DNA of 64,000 nucleotides from Aurifilum marmelostoma (taxonomy: Eukaryota > Ascomycota > Sordariomycetes > Diaporthales > Cryphonectriaceae), in contig JAMXSV010000029.1 in the NCBI GenBank assembly GCA_027559495.1, positions 496,001 through 560,000 on the forward strand, written 5' to 3'. Position numbers and translations under genes: made by a program. Below the pieces are notes generated by a model that was not told the DNA's origin, searched no databases, and was given only the letters and a program-made list of their open reading frames with translations. Numbering within the stretch: position 1 is the stretch's first letter; every line of letters starts with the position of its first letter. This document shows, piece after piece, positions 1 through 12,347 of this stretch.

Positions 1-1068
1 ACAAGGGAGTTATGCGGTACACTACACGTGATTCCGCCAGCATGAGGGGGAAGGGAGCATGCACAGGTAAAATTCAACGACATTCCTTCCTCTCCTCCAC
101 AGCCCACCATCATCGTCAACCATTCCCAACGACAAGTAGGGGGAAAAGCCCAAACTCTCAAGATGCCTTTCCGCAGCGCGCGAATCGTTTCCACGACGAC
201 TCAATTGCAAGTAAACTTATTCCCGTTTGGGAGCAGATCAGCCCCACCCGCCCCGCCGGGTTAGCCTCGAACTCTGGGAGCACACGATCCAGCAGGTCTC
301 CTGCTTCGCCGAGCGCGCAGAGAGAGAGAGGAGAGACCCACAGAGCTCACGAGATTGCCGCGCACGATGGAGCTTGCCTTCCCCAGGAAATTCCCGCCAA
401 GCTAGCAGAGAGTTTGAGAGCGTGGGCGCCGGCTGAGACCCTGCCCTGGAGACGAGGATGAAATGGCAGAGCAGGAGACAATAGCAGCACAAAGATAAGA
501 GGAACGAGAACGAGGAGGACAAGGGAAAAGACGAGGAAGCATCGTGAGCTACACGTTCCTTCTGGAGAAGAGCTCATGTCGATCAATTGGCCTCCCCCGC
601 CACGTCCTGCGTCCTGAAACGCTGGACTAGAGCCCTACGTGGGAGCTCTCGATGGCGTCAAATTTTGGTCGCCTTGGCTTAGGAGAGCAACAGCTGGCTC
701 AGCTTCACCGAGACATTGAAAGCACTGCACAGAAATGGACTGGAATACAGACGTCAGAGGTAACAGAAATCGAGGAAAATCGCTTGGGTAACGATCCAGT
801 GGATCTGGGAGGGCTGGGATTTTTCTATTGTACAGGTTTCCCGAAAACTTGTCCACCCAAGTTTCGCCGTCTATGGTCTATGATTGCCGCCATCGGCTCA
901 CACTTCCAATGCAGTACACGCCGCCAATGCTCCTCCCATGCTTGTCATGAAATGCCGGTCGAGTGGCTGGCACGAGTATATCCCGCACCATTCACCTCTC
1001 TCAGCAAGTGGCCCATCAGATGTCGGCAAGGCCTGCTCCATTTGTCAAGGACACGATGGAGAAATTGT
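1..1068. other. Window start, no firmly supported gene
   Basis: No convincing gene can be read here. Weak coding signals exist on the plus strand. An ATG at 163 opens a short reading frame that stops being open after a good GTAAAC donor. An ATG at 652 opens a hydrophilic frame of about 36 codons followed by a possible donor (GTAACA at about 760). A frame ending at about 1105 reads as a plausible hydrophilic C-terminus. I could not join these pieces into one gene with consistent splice phases. If a gene exists, its 3' end would overlap the last Atp9 exon tail to tail. Part of a gene that begins left of the window is also possible. Confidence 0.3.
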
Positions 1069-1887
1069 TTACGTCTGCAGGCGATTTCGTCAATTTAATG
1101 TCTCGAGTTTGATGGTTATTTCTGTCATGACGATTGGAGCCCTGCTTGATGCTCAATGGCATCGTGGCTTGTTTGGTGAAGGATGATCTTGATGATTTGA
1201 GGGATTTAACGATGTGGAAACAATGGAGGTGTGCACGTACGAACTTGGCCATGAGGGCAACCATGAGGTCGAAGAGACCAATGGCCTCGACGAAGGCGAA
1301 ACCCAGAATGGCGTAAGAGAACAGCTGGCCACGGAGGGCAGGGTTGCGGGCGACACCGTTCAGGAGAGCGGCGAAGACGAGACCGATACCGATACCAGCA
1401 CCGGTCAGACCAATGGCGGCGGAACCCATACCCAGGTTCTTGGAGACCTCAACGAGGGCGTTGGCCATCTCGGAGCTGTAGGGGCGGGCCTGCTGCTTGA
1501 AGGCGGAGCGGGTGGTGGCGTTGATGATGCTGGAGCGCTTCATGGCCTGGACGGGGCTGGGCTTGGCCGCCATGCCTGTGGGAAAGAGTTTTCTCAGCAC
1601 CGAACGGAAGAGCTACAGCCTACAGCGGCGACGACGACGACCACAATGGGTCTGCGAGCCTCAATTGAGGTCTCAATGGACCTCAATTGGGTCACTGGAA
1701 TATTGGGTCGATGACGTTTCGAGGCCGACGAGTTGTGCGACGATAAGGTCGAGATGGGGATGAAGATTGGGCCCTTACCAGTGATGGTGCGCTTGGAAGC
1801 GTTGGCGACCTGCACACGCATGGCGGGAGCGGCCTTGGTGGCCATGGACGAGGCCAGACGGGAGGCGAGGACACGGGTGGCGGCCAT
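1069..1887 (-). CDS. atp9: Mitochondrial F1Fo-ATP synthase subunit 9 (c-ring), nuclear-encoded precursor
   Basis: Encodes the proteolipid of the proton-translocating c-ring of mitochondrial ATP synthase. Reconstructed exons are 1887-1779, 1575-1241 and 1069-1074, giving 149 residues. All junctions are GT-AG with matching phases. Residues 1-68 are a basic, Ser/Ala-rich mitochondrial presequence. The mature 81-residue proteolipid should start at about Tyr69, as in Neurospora. It has the two hydrophobic helices, the polar loop ARNPALRGQ, and the proton-binding Glu133 (Glu65 of the mature protein) in FAFVEAIGL. The last exon contributes only one codon (Thr) plus the stop, ending the protein in MAKFT as in other fungi. 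If the last intron is retained, the frame stays open for 46 more codons. The identification is certain; the six-base terminal exon is inferred from the family's C-terminus. Confidence 0.96.
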
Positions 1888-4800
1888 TTCGACTGATGGA
1901 GAGGAGAGGAGATGGGAAAGAAAGAGAAGCTGTTGATGAAAGGGGAAGGATTGGGCAAGTTTGCTGATGGCTGGGAGCTCAGAGCTGCTTGGTGTGGAAG
2001 AGTGAAAAAATGAGAGTGGAAGGGGAAAAGGACAGAGCGGAGGTCAGGTGAATCGGGTGGGACGGAGACCCGAAGCTGGCTGGCAGTGGCACAACTCAAG
2101 CAAGATTCACCCACAACTGTGTGAAGTGATATCACGGGCCAATTAGCAGCCCAGAAGGCAGCACACGAACCCACCGCTAGACTCGAGGCTGTGGATACTA
2201 TATCCCAGCCAGCACCCAGCGAGGGAAAAAATGCCGCCCCGAGGCCGCAAGCATCTGTGCTCGGGCGATATCGGGACCAGAGGAGTATTTGAAAAAGAAG
2301 CCTGATCCCTCGAAAGAGGGAGAGCCAGAGAGATGGGCCTGGCACCAACTGACTTACTTTCCCTACAGCCAGCCTGCTGCCAACTTGGCACTGGCCAACC
2401 AACACGACTCGTGGCAGAGAAGGCTTGTCCTAACCAACCTGGAGCTTCTTGACTCTCTTGGGGGCAAAGGGATGCACAACGACCATCACAGATCTATCCA
2501 TCTACCCTTTCATCCATTCAGCGATTGTCTCTTTTTAAAGCAAGAACGGACAGTCCATCACGGAACGGAGCAACGCTGTCACCTGCTGACTGACGGCTTC
2601 GGTCATGAGAGCAGCTGACTGCATAGGAGACACATGAAATATTCTGATCGGAATTCGATATGCGACCCCCACGGCCGAACCCTTATATGCAGCTAGAAAA
2701 AATTGCGGCCGGCTTTGCCTACCATGGCGGTTCCTGCGTTTGCGCCATGCAAGAATGTCAGACATGGGAGCTCGTTTTCAGGGATCTCGAGCTGTCACTG
2801 TCGCACAGAGATGAGTAAGACTGCTGCTGAATGCGACGTCTCGTATCGACCTGCTGTATGGTCTATTTTTTTCTCCAGTCTAGGTGCTCGTACCTTGGGG
2901 GCGACAGAGCAGTTCGACAAGATATGCTTGAAAAGAATCGAGGTTCTGGGGACATCCCGAACTTTGCAGCGCTGTGCACATCATTGCCTCTGAACGGACC
3001 TCCAACCAAGCAAGCATGGCAGACCAGTAAATAATGTCCGCATGCGACAACCCGGGTCTTCTGAGAGCTCACAGGAGCTTCCTGTGGAAATTAGGAGGAG
3101 TGGGTCTATGATGCCAACGCCTTACTGTAAGCTACTGTCTCGCTGAAGATGGCGGCTTTGCGACACAGCAGAGAAAATTTTTTTCTGCCAGAGCTTTTCC
3201 AATCCCGCGATGTTCCGTCACCCGCGACGCCCCAGAAGCCCAGACCCCTGCTGGGATGTCCCGGCCTTATGATTCACACCCCTGCTCCATACAGCCCTTG
3301 GAATTTTTGGAGCCTCGTTTCTGAGGCTGACTGCTGCACTATCATTCATGATGTTCTTCTTACTACATAGTGCGGTACCCAACCCCCCCCCCCTCGATCC
3401 TAGCCGAGGATGTCTATAAGACAGGTAATACTGCCACTGGCCTCTCCAAGAACCATTAATCCATGTTTTTTGCATTACAAGATAAGTTCTTTTTGCTATG
3501 CTTCTGTCCCTTTAGTCTACCGTCTTACCGTCAGCAAAGATCCTTCGGCTAGAAGGATACACCGAGCATGCTTTCGTGGTGTTACCCCAACGGGTGGCTC
3601 TGGAGAAGCAGCTTGGCTGACGTCCTCTCAACGACCTGGCTACTCAACAGCCGGAATTGATGTAGCGCAGAGCACGCGCCGTCGCATTGGCTTTTGAGAC
3701 CAGCAAACTATCGCCCATGACAGATAACAGTGAAGAAAGCAACAGACCGCCGCAATGCACACTGATGTTCGCTGTTTGTTTCCCAGGCCCATCGGAGGTG
3801 ACTTCACCTCGCAGTTTGTCTCTCTCGCACTGGCCATGGTATCTTTCCTTTTAAAGGGCCATGCCTTGGCAGTGCACTCGCCTACACATTACGCATATTC
3901 CACCTGCGCATAATTTTAGCATATGGAGCTTTCAGGTACTGGTCGCTGTGTACATGCCATCATTCGTCGATATGTCGACCACATACGCTACCGAAGCGTC
4001 AACTTTTCCCCAGAAATCATGCCGCATGAGGCAAATATTCTAGACCCGTCTGTCAGGTTGTTTTGACATGTCCGACTATCCCAAGACAAGCCATCCAAAT
4101 TTCTCCCAGATTAAAGACTCCTCCGGGTGTGGTATCGCGTCTTCGATCAGGGATGGCTGCTGTTTTGGTTCATCGAGCTCTCGTGGCTGGCATGTGGGAT
4201 ACTTGTGGGGTATCGACCGTTTCCGGCTTCACGCAGGTGCAGTGGCATAGGCTTGGAGAGTAGCAGCAGCAATGTTGGATGGGCGATGAACGGTTGCACT
4301 ACGGCAACGAATGTCATGTGCCTCTTGCTTGCTCTCTTTTTTTTTGGCCTTGTCCAAATGTTCGCTTAGGGCAATTGAAATCGGTTCACTGCAAAGAGAT
4401 GTCACTTTGAGACTGTCAGTCCCGATTCATAGATTTAGGTCTCTCTTGGAGTGGATGAGGGAGTCCGATATAACGGGTCACGAGGCGCTAACGTCGCGGG
4501 CCGCAGGGCGTGGTCAACAAAGCCAGAAACGTCCCAGAAAGACTACAACGGCCATTTTCCTTTTTCTAAAGCAAGGCTCCAAGAACAAATGTCTCCTAGG
4601 GCCAGGGATAATGTGTAGTCTCCAGAGAACACTCAAAGGGAGAGAAGGAAAGAAAGGAAAAGCAAACCCCGGAAACTGCACGTATGAGCTCGAGTTGCGA
4701 ACGTCCTGGTGCCATGCTAGCAGCTGTCGAAATGACTCTCGGCCTATATCTAGCTTTTTTTTTTTTTTTTTTTTTTTTGAGCATCTTGCTTCTGCGGCGA

Positions 4801-6670
4801 CGAGTTGTGAAGCAGTTTCGGTTTTCGTAACTAGGTAAATCAGTGGAATTTTTGTTCTCAGGCCCCCCATGGCATGTGCGGGTTTGGTGGATGTCGGAAA
4901 TGTTATTGGTCTGTGTCTGCATGGAATTTTCTGCCCACACCTCGAGTGGAGCTGTTGATGGGCGGCAAACTTGGCTCTAGAGGGTCATTAGTTGGTGGAT
5001 ACTATACTTTTATATAAACTCAAGGGTGTATGTAATTAAGGTCGGCCATAACGTCAGTATGGAGCTCAAGAGCAGCGTAAGTACATACACATCTGCTGGA
5101 CATTGTGCTTGCGAGATTGAATGTGCTAACATGTAGCTCAGTGGTACAGTTCATAGAGGCGATGAATACCCAAAATGGGATAGAAGCTGCCGCAGAGTTG
5201 ATCGCACTGACAACGCCCTGGTCAAGATAGACGAATTGCGTAGTTGGTCTGTTATTTTCATCTACGTTCTGGTGAGAACCGAGAAGATCAGTCAAGCCTG
5301 AGAGTCGTGCTGTAGTCTGGCATGGGATGGTAGCTACCGAGTCACTCGTGAGTAGCTGATTGGGCTTCCAAGATCCACATTGAGCATGACATGTAACCAG
5401 TTCTTAATATACTCAAGACGCTTCAAGAGGCTGTGCGTTTTCGGGACCAACCCTGAATATGTCGGGTGATCATGTGAAACGGTCTATATATATGTGAGGC
5501 TATTGGAAGGAGTCCAGAGGGGGAGGGGGGTACCGGCTGGCAACACAACAACAGTCTTTCGCTCATGTAGTTAAATGCTAAAGTTTGTCAACTACAGTTG
5601 GTCAAGGATCAGGGATCTCTCTGCCTCAAAACCTTATGCTCGAGGTACTGAAAAGACATACCAATCTGTCAGCCTCGTGGCTTATGTAATCAACTTTAAC
5701 TTACACAAGGCTATCCTCTAGTCTGGGGGTATGCCAAATGGTGTCCGACAGTCTAATTGAGATGAACAAGTCTTTACACTTGCCAGCCTATTGTGTGACC
5801 CCAGAAATGCTTTGTGTTCATGTTTGTGGCTGTACAGTCTGCTATGTGAAGAGCATGACCGGGGCTGCAGGCGACTTTGCCAGGTAGAGTCATAAGATGG
5901 GCAATAGTGCAGATTTTCCCCCTTGATAATCGGTCGCTTTGCTTGTCTTTGGTCTAGTTCAATGTGTTCAAGATGAACAAGACGACCTAATCACATAATT
6001 AGAACCACCTGCATGTGACGGGCACTTCTAGCCCTGGTCAATTGCTGGGGTATACGGCCACAGTGCTACTTTTCTGTGCTTCTCCGGCTACTACCTACCT
6101 ATTCGTCCCTCACCATTACCCATTGTAGACTTGATGTGCAGCAAGTGCACAAGGCTACCATAATTGCCAGAATGACACCTCATTTTAATTTTCTTCTGCC
6201 ACACAAATGCAATTGAAAGCTTTTTGATCCAATGGTTTTGTTCCAAGGCGAATGTGAATGGCAAAATGTTTAGGAATTTCCCAGGGTGTATCGATGTAGA
6301 CCCAGTAGAGTCACATAGTCAGAAACCAGGCACTTTGCATGGTCACCTTTTTGAGATTTCTTTGATCTCAGAGGTGTCTAGTCACTTGCCAATTGCTTGT
6401 TTGGCCAGTGAATTGTATTGTTGGAGAGCAGACAGGTCACGTAAATCAAGCCTGATACTTCAATTTTCCTCTGTCGCCACTACCAAATCAAGTGCCCTAA
6501 TTACAACAAGAATGTTGTTTTCCCTTTTGACAATTCTGTAATTGGATGAAGCTCAATATTTTGAGTCGTTCATAGATCTTGTCTCTTGCAGAAGCAGATT
6601 GATCTCAACAACTTCCTCGCACAGGGAACGCTGAACGACACCACACTTTACCCACACAAGAGCATTCAGG
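1888..6670. other. Long intergenic region between atp9 and the next gene
   Basis: About 4.8 kb with only short, low-quality reading frames. The first few hundred bases contain the atp9 promoter. A C11 run lies at 3383-3393 and a T24 run at 4755-4778. From about 5300 onward the DNA is visibly richer in A and T than the flanking genes. No transposase, reverse transcriptase, terminal repeat or RNA gene could be recognised. A tRNA A-box look-alike at 5134-5146 lacks a matching B box. Confidence 0.6.
4755..4778. repeat. T24 homopolymer
   Basis: Uninterrupted run of 24 T on the plus strand in intergenic DNA; no gene interpretation. Confidence 0.9.
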
Positions 6671-7812
6671 ATGGCAAAAGCACCAGAAGCCTCAGCCCAG
6701 GCTGGCCTTCTGCTGGGTGGTAAGTTTGGCAAGCAGGGTACAAACACACCTCCATCTCCTGGAGCAACGCTTGCGAGGACTATCACCTTGCCAGATGGTT
6801 TCACCTGCGTCTCCCCTGACGACATGTACCGTGTCAATGAGCTGGCTCCTGGCCGTCGTGAGCCCAAATTCCCAGGCATTCACAATCTTTCCGAGTCTGT
6901 CATCTCGCGCACGATCAACCCGCCTCCAGTCAAGGGAGATGAGGCCAACCGTCGAGCTCAGATCTGGGACTGCACGGCCGAGGCTGTCAGAAAGGCCCTT
7001 GCCGACATTCCTGCTGGATCTCACATCAACATCTGTTCCAACAGGTAGGCCATCTGATTTTACCTTCTTACTATCACATGAAGGAAACGTCTCGGGATCT
7101 AACTAAAATCAAATTCAACAGCGGGCCCCAGAGCGACAAATTGGAGAAACTTGCTCCCTGGGTTGCTGTCCCGGGCGCCGCAGCAGGACTGCTTCTGGTG
7201 GCCGAGTTCCGCAAAGCCATCCACCCAGGCTGGCGCCAGATCGCGGTTCCCATCCAGCACGACGAGGGCCGCCTCTTGGCCGGACTCCGCCTGCTTCCCT
7301 CCGTCACGGGCCGGCGCGACCTCACCTTCATCCTGACCAACCTGACGCACCCCACCATCCCCGCGCACAAGATGAACACAGTCCGCGACCACCCCTTCAT
7401 GACATACGGCGCGCTGGCCAACTCGTGGAAGGCCACGAACTTTGGCTGCTGGTTCCACCACGGCTGCATCTTCGAGAGCGAGGCTGATGCCATCCGCGCC
7501 TCTTTTGCTTGGGATGGTGACCTGTACGGCTGGGACGAGGCTGTCGCCTACACCCGCAGGCCCGTGGTCATTGTCACTGACGCCAAGCCGGCTCGCCGGT
7601 TTGACTACTGGCAGCCTGAGACGATATATCGTGGTGTCACATGGCTGCAGATGGTGGACGGGGTGCTGTGTGGTGGGTATCAGGAGGTGACCACGAGGGC
7701 CGATGTCATTGCATGGGACAAGGCTGGGGTCCCAGGTGGTCCACTGACGGGTGTGTTGCCCGTGAGCACTAGACGGTTGGTGAACGGCGGCACCAATGGA
7801 CGCGTCAGTTGA
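6671..7812 (+). CDS. Unrecognised globular protein, two exons
   Basis: Exons 6671-7044 and 7122-7812 are joined by a 77-bp intron with donor GTAGGC, a CTAAC branch-like motif and acceptor TTCAACAG. The phases agree and give a 354-residue protein. Composition is that of a folded enzyme or binding protein: mixed hydrophobic and charged residues, many Trp and His, no long low-complexity stretch, no signal peptide and no membrane segment. Visible landmarks are a Gly-rich N-terminus (LLLGGKFGKQG), a Pro-rich segment around residue 85, a central Ala/Gly hydrophobic stretch (VPGAAAGLLLVAEF), and an aromatic His-containing segment (GCWFHHGCIFE). I do not recognise the family and assign no function. 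The intact splice structure and coding-like composition argue that it is a real gene. It stands alone between two intergenic regions of more than 4 kb. Confidence 0.75.
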
Positions 7813-10800
7813 GAACGGCAGCGGTGACTGATTGCAAATTACCAAATCTCCCATGACGTTGTGCATGGGACTTTGGCGCGCACGATGATCAACCGTTTCC
7901 TTTACCTCAGGAGCTGATTGTTGACGAGAAGAAGCGTAGCTGATCAGTAATTATTGTTGAGGTAGTTGCAGAAATACATTGACGTTATATTAAAAGTAAT
8001 TATTCTGTAAGCTTTTCGCCGTTGATAATACAAGCATTGAGAGCCGAAACCAGTTGATCAGTAAAATGCAAGCATCATCGTGCCGTCAGTGAGAGGCTGG
8101 TAAAATAGAGTGCGACCGCGTGTTTGGGAAGAAGCATGTCGGTGCGAGATCAGACGTAGAAAGTTCTCGACCTCAGGAGGTACATTTGAAGGTAGATATA
8201 GAGCTCAATAGGAAGGTTTTGTTCCAGTCTAAATATTTTATGCGGGATTGACCATTCTCAGCTCAGCACGAGAACAGCAAGAATGTAGCTCCAGCCTCCT
8301 TAGTTAGGTAGAGCTTCTCAAAGTCTACAGTCAGTGGTGGTGACCATTCAGTGACTGGTAACTTGAGTATCTTGAGTTCTGTAGAAACTGTATCTGCTAG
8401 GCTGTACCATTCTACAGTGTTCTGGCCAAGCAGCTGGACAGCGGACAAGTTGTCCTTCTGGTCCTTTCATGTACGCTGTTGCAGTCTGTTCTCTGGCAAG
8501 CAACAATCTTGTGGCCCATTCCGTTATCACAGCAAGTTGTAAGCTCGGTGATCAAAGAACGGCGAACTATTCAGACGAAACTCAGTCTAGCACCGTAGGA
8601 AAATGGTCGCGAAAGAAAAGATCTTCTGAGACAGTATAACAACCGTGACATCCTCCATGCCAAAGCTTCTGGGAAAGAACAAGTAGTCTGCTCGTTATCC
8701 TGACTATCGTTCGGCAATTCCGTCGGCGGAGCGGGCAGATAATAGGTCGACAAATCAGGCCAAACACGGACAAAGGTCTGCGGCGGGTGCCGTGAAGAGG
8801 CCGTGAAGGGGGGGCCAGAGAATTGAGATGAGCGTATGGCCGCTCTGACAGGCGCGGGATGGTCAGGCCATGCAAAAGAACAAAGTTTCGCCTGGGAAAC
8901 AGGCCTCTGCCACGCCAAGAAAGAGAACGATGGTCAACATAGAGCACATGAGGATCTTGTCGGTAACAAGGTGGTGCCACGAGGGGGACGCCCAGACATC
9001 CGCCAGAGGTCGGGAGTCTGTCTCGTCTACCTCAATCCAGTACCCGCTGTGGGTGGGACATCGGATCAGGCTGGCTCGGGGCCGAGCGTGGCTTGCAGGC
9101 CAATACGCTCTACATATTTAGTAAGTAATTGGATGATTATGAGACCCGGTAACCTATATCAGAAGATGTCGCGACTTGGTCAAGAGCCCGCGGCGGCCAC
9201 GGATTGCAACACGGTCCCGAGGCAGGCTGCATGTATGTAGTATCTTTGGGCCTCTACAAACCATATTGCCAAGCTGGGGTCACATGCTTTCTCTCTGAAC
9301 GAGAGGCGTGCAGCTGTCACCAGCAGGTGCAGGTGGCCTGGCCAGGGTCAAGAGAAATTTATCCCCCATCCTGCTCGTATTCCGAGGTGCCACTACGGAA
9401 TGAACACACGCTGTCCCCAGCCCTCGGTTGGCCACGGGAAAGGGAGAGTGGAGTGTGTTCTATGGTGGTAATAAAAGATACGTACAGAGAGTGTGCCGGA
9501 TGCCGGGCGCGTGACAGGGTGTACGTATGCTGCAAACTTGAACGAAACCTTTATAGCTGAAAACGGCGGCTGTCATTCATGTAGAACATAAATACATTGT
9601 CACATCGGTGGTGCATGACGCCTGATAGAATCCTTGGCCTCTCCTGTCTGGACCTGCGTTCCTGCATTAGTGTCATGGTAGTAGGGGTAGGGGTTGTCGT
9701 TCCTTTCAAGGGGGAGGGACAAGTGGAGAGGAGGGGGAGGGGGCAGATTTTGTGCTCTTATGGCGCGTACTTCCGAAGACTTGTAGAGGTGACAGTATGT
9801 ACGATATTAGTTATTGTATACGCTGGACTGATAGGACTTTTGGCGTCAAATCGGAGGCAGCTCATACTTGGATCGCCATGGTCCGCCATGGCGGTCCCTG
9901 AAGGGATAACGAGCGAGCTCCTTCGTACGATGCTGTTCGACATGTGAGGGTTCTGGGCCATTCTTAGATGATCTACTCAGGGGTGCCATGATCAACACCA
10001 GGGAAGGATGTTGAGAGGGTGGTGTGCAGGACGAGATGGATAGTCAAAGTATGTATTTATTCACATAGTACTGCATATTGCCTTGCATGCCTCTATGGCA
10101 GTTTCCCTCCCTAGGGCAGATCATGAGGCTGGGCCGCGGCAGACATATTGTGGCGTTGTCCTCTCATAAAGAAACCAGGTAGGGGTGCAGCTTCACCTCG
10201 GAATGGAGGATTCTCCCTAGAATGCGGTCGGGAAGGGAAAAGAAAAGGGAGAAAAACAAATATGACAGCATGAGAGGAGGCTCGAGCATGGCGTCAGACC
10301 GTTCAAGTGTCAGATTGTCAGAGCGAGGCCCCTGACGAAACAAGCTGCGACGCGGGGCGTGTTACCGGCCCACTGCAAGAGCCGCACACAGCGTCCAATA
10401 AGACAGCGTACTGTACCTGGAATTATGGAGGCCTAACTGCTAAAGCACTGGCGTCTCCATGGGGCAGCCCCCCTGTAGAGTGCACTGTGACTGCTAAGCT
10501 TAGCAACAACTCTGACTACTATTGGTCCACCCTTGCCCTGTCCCTCACCCCTGCCTCTCTTGTTCTTTTCCCCTTTTACCATGTACCATCGTACCCGTCC
10601 TACTCCCACTCCCACACCCAATCCCACCTCGCCGCCGTCCAGCACCTCAGCCCTCCCGCGCGCCAAATGCATGTCACAAAGCTCGTCGAATCCTAGCCGC
10701 TGAAGCAGATGGGACAGGGAGGTTGCGTTGTCAACCATGAGAACAGGGGCAAAATCGTGCCATTACCCACTCACCCTCGACGCCATGATGTCCCTGCTGC

Positions 10801-12347
10801 TGCTGCCAGCCACAGACCGAAGCATGCAAGTGTTCACGGCGTTTCTCGGATGCGTGTGCTGGGAAACAACACCAGTATCAGACCCGAGGCGTGATGACGA
10901 CGCTTCTCGACTGCCATTTGTTTCTCTGGATACCCTCAAGTCGCAGTCGGTCACACCGGCCAAGGGATATCACAGCACCTCGACGGCGACGTGTTCAGGA
11001 GCGAGCAGCTGCCTTCGCCCCGTGCAGTAAATGAACGCTGCCAGCAGGGTTGAGCCGCCGGAGACTTAGTGATCAAGAATCTGGACCACCCCTCTATTCA
11101 CAGTCTTGGCTTCAAAAGAGGTTAAATCTTAAATTTCTTTGCTGCTGTGGATGACTCGGCACTGGGCAACAATGGACACGCCAGCACATGGGCAGAGGAG
11201 GGGGCCAGTCGGGTCGTTCTTCTGGGCCCTCTCTGGGTCATGCTAGAGTATGGCCCCGGCCAGGCCCTGGCAGCCATGTCTGCTTCCTGCGGGCCTGCAG
11301 ATGGATCCTTCACCCGGACCATTCCCGTTCTGGCAGCGCCGCCAGGGCTCTCAGACATGTTCGTAACAGAACATCCTCTTTCATCTTCCTGGCAGTCCAG
11401 GGTCAAGTCGCCCTGGGCACCTCGTACGCCTGATGCTCGCTGCTCCTCCCAGCTGTGGCCTATGGAGGCGCTCGGGATGGTCCTGACACTGGACCCATCT
11501 CTCCTTCTGCATCACCTCAGTAGTCGTTGGGTTTCTACTTCATCCTGTCTCCCGGTATCCATACTTGAACAAAAGAGAGACAGATGCCCTCCTCTGGCCA
11601 TCATCGTCCCGTCTTCCTTGGGAGATCTTCTTGTTCCTGGTCGAGATCCACCTCTGTTGTTTCTCGCTGATACATGCGCCTGCTGCTCCCCTGCTACGCC
11701 GTCCAATATACCCTGCTTGCTAATACTCGCTTCCGTCTGCTACACGGAAATCCGCCGTGGATGGGCATGCCGCACAGGTATGATCTGCATGCTTTGGTAC
11801 TGGTTGAGCCTCTTGGCACGCCTCATAACCCAACTACCTCCCGCCTCTCCCCTCCCTCCCGTCTTCCTCCATCTCTTGCCTGGTTCACCTAATTTTTCCC
11901 CCTTCTTCTCTTCTTCTCTCTTGTTGACCAAGCCACCTGTTTCCTCCGTGCTCTGTTTGCTGATCACTACGTCGCATCATAGCGGCCCAGCAGGATCCCC
12001 AGTCACGTCTAGGACAGAGAGCCAGCTTGCTCATTCGCTTCACTTCACGACGGTCTTTTCAGTTTGTTGTATAATAATTACAAAAGTTCAGCAGGCTCTG
12101 ACTTAATTTGGTCGCCGGCTTTCGACCTGAGTGGATTACTTTGCGCGCACGTGTGGACGGTTACTGGACGAGTATCATCGACGTCTTCGAGGACGAGTGA
12201 GAGAGTATCGGTCGACTTTATCCATCTACCAAGGGGGGGAACAGGCTCTCGAGCACGGTTGCAGCTGGGGTTTCGGAGGTGCCCGAGGATACGCTGCCTG
12301 GAAGAAACCGCGATTCTTGAGACGACGACGATCGACACCATTTCAAC
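7813..12347. other. Intergenic region and noxB upstream region
   Basis: About 4.5 kb with no recognisable gene. The right-hand part must carry the noxB promoter and leader. A plus-strand reading frame of 319 codons at 11147-12106 is open, but its translation (Ser/Pro/Leu-rich, no domain) looks like fortuitous openness in C/T-rich leader DNA. The stretch 11820-11960 is strongly pyrimidine-rich, typical of fungal core promoters. No repeats of note. Confidence 0.6.

Noticed and set aside
652..1105. Possible small spliced gene converging on atp9
   Set aside because: Pieces look coding, but donor and acceptor phases could not be reconciled into one reading frame; recorded only as a weak signal.
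5134..5146. tRNA-like A box (TAGCTCAGTGGTA)
   Set aside because: No GGTTCGAA-type B box within the next 40-70 bases and no acceptor stem that pairs.
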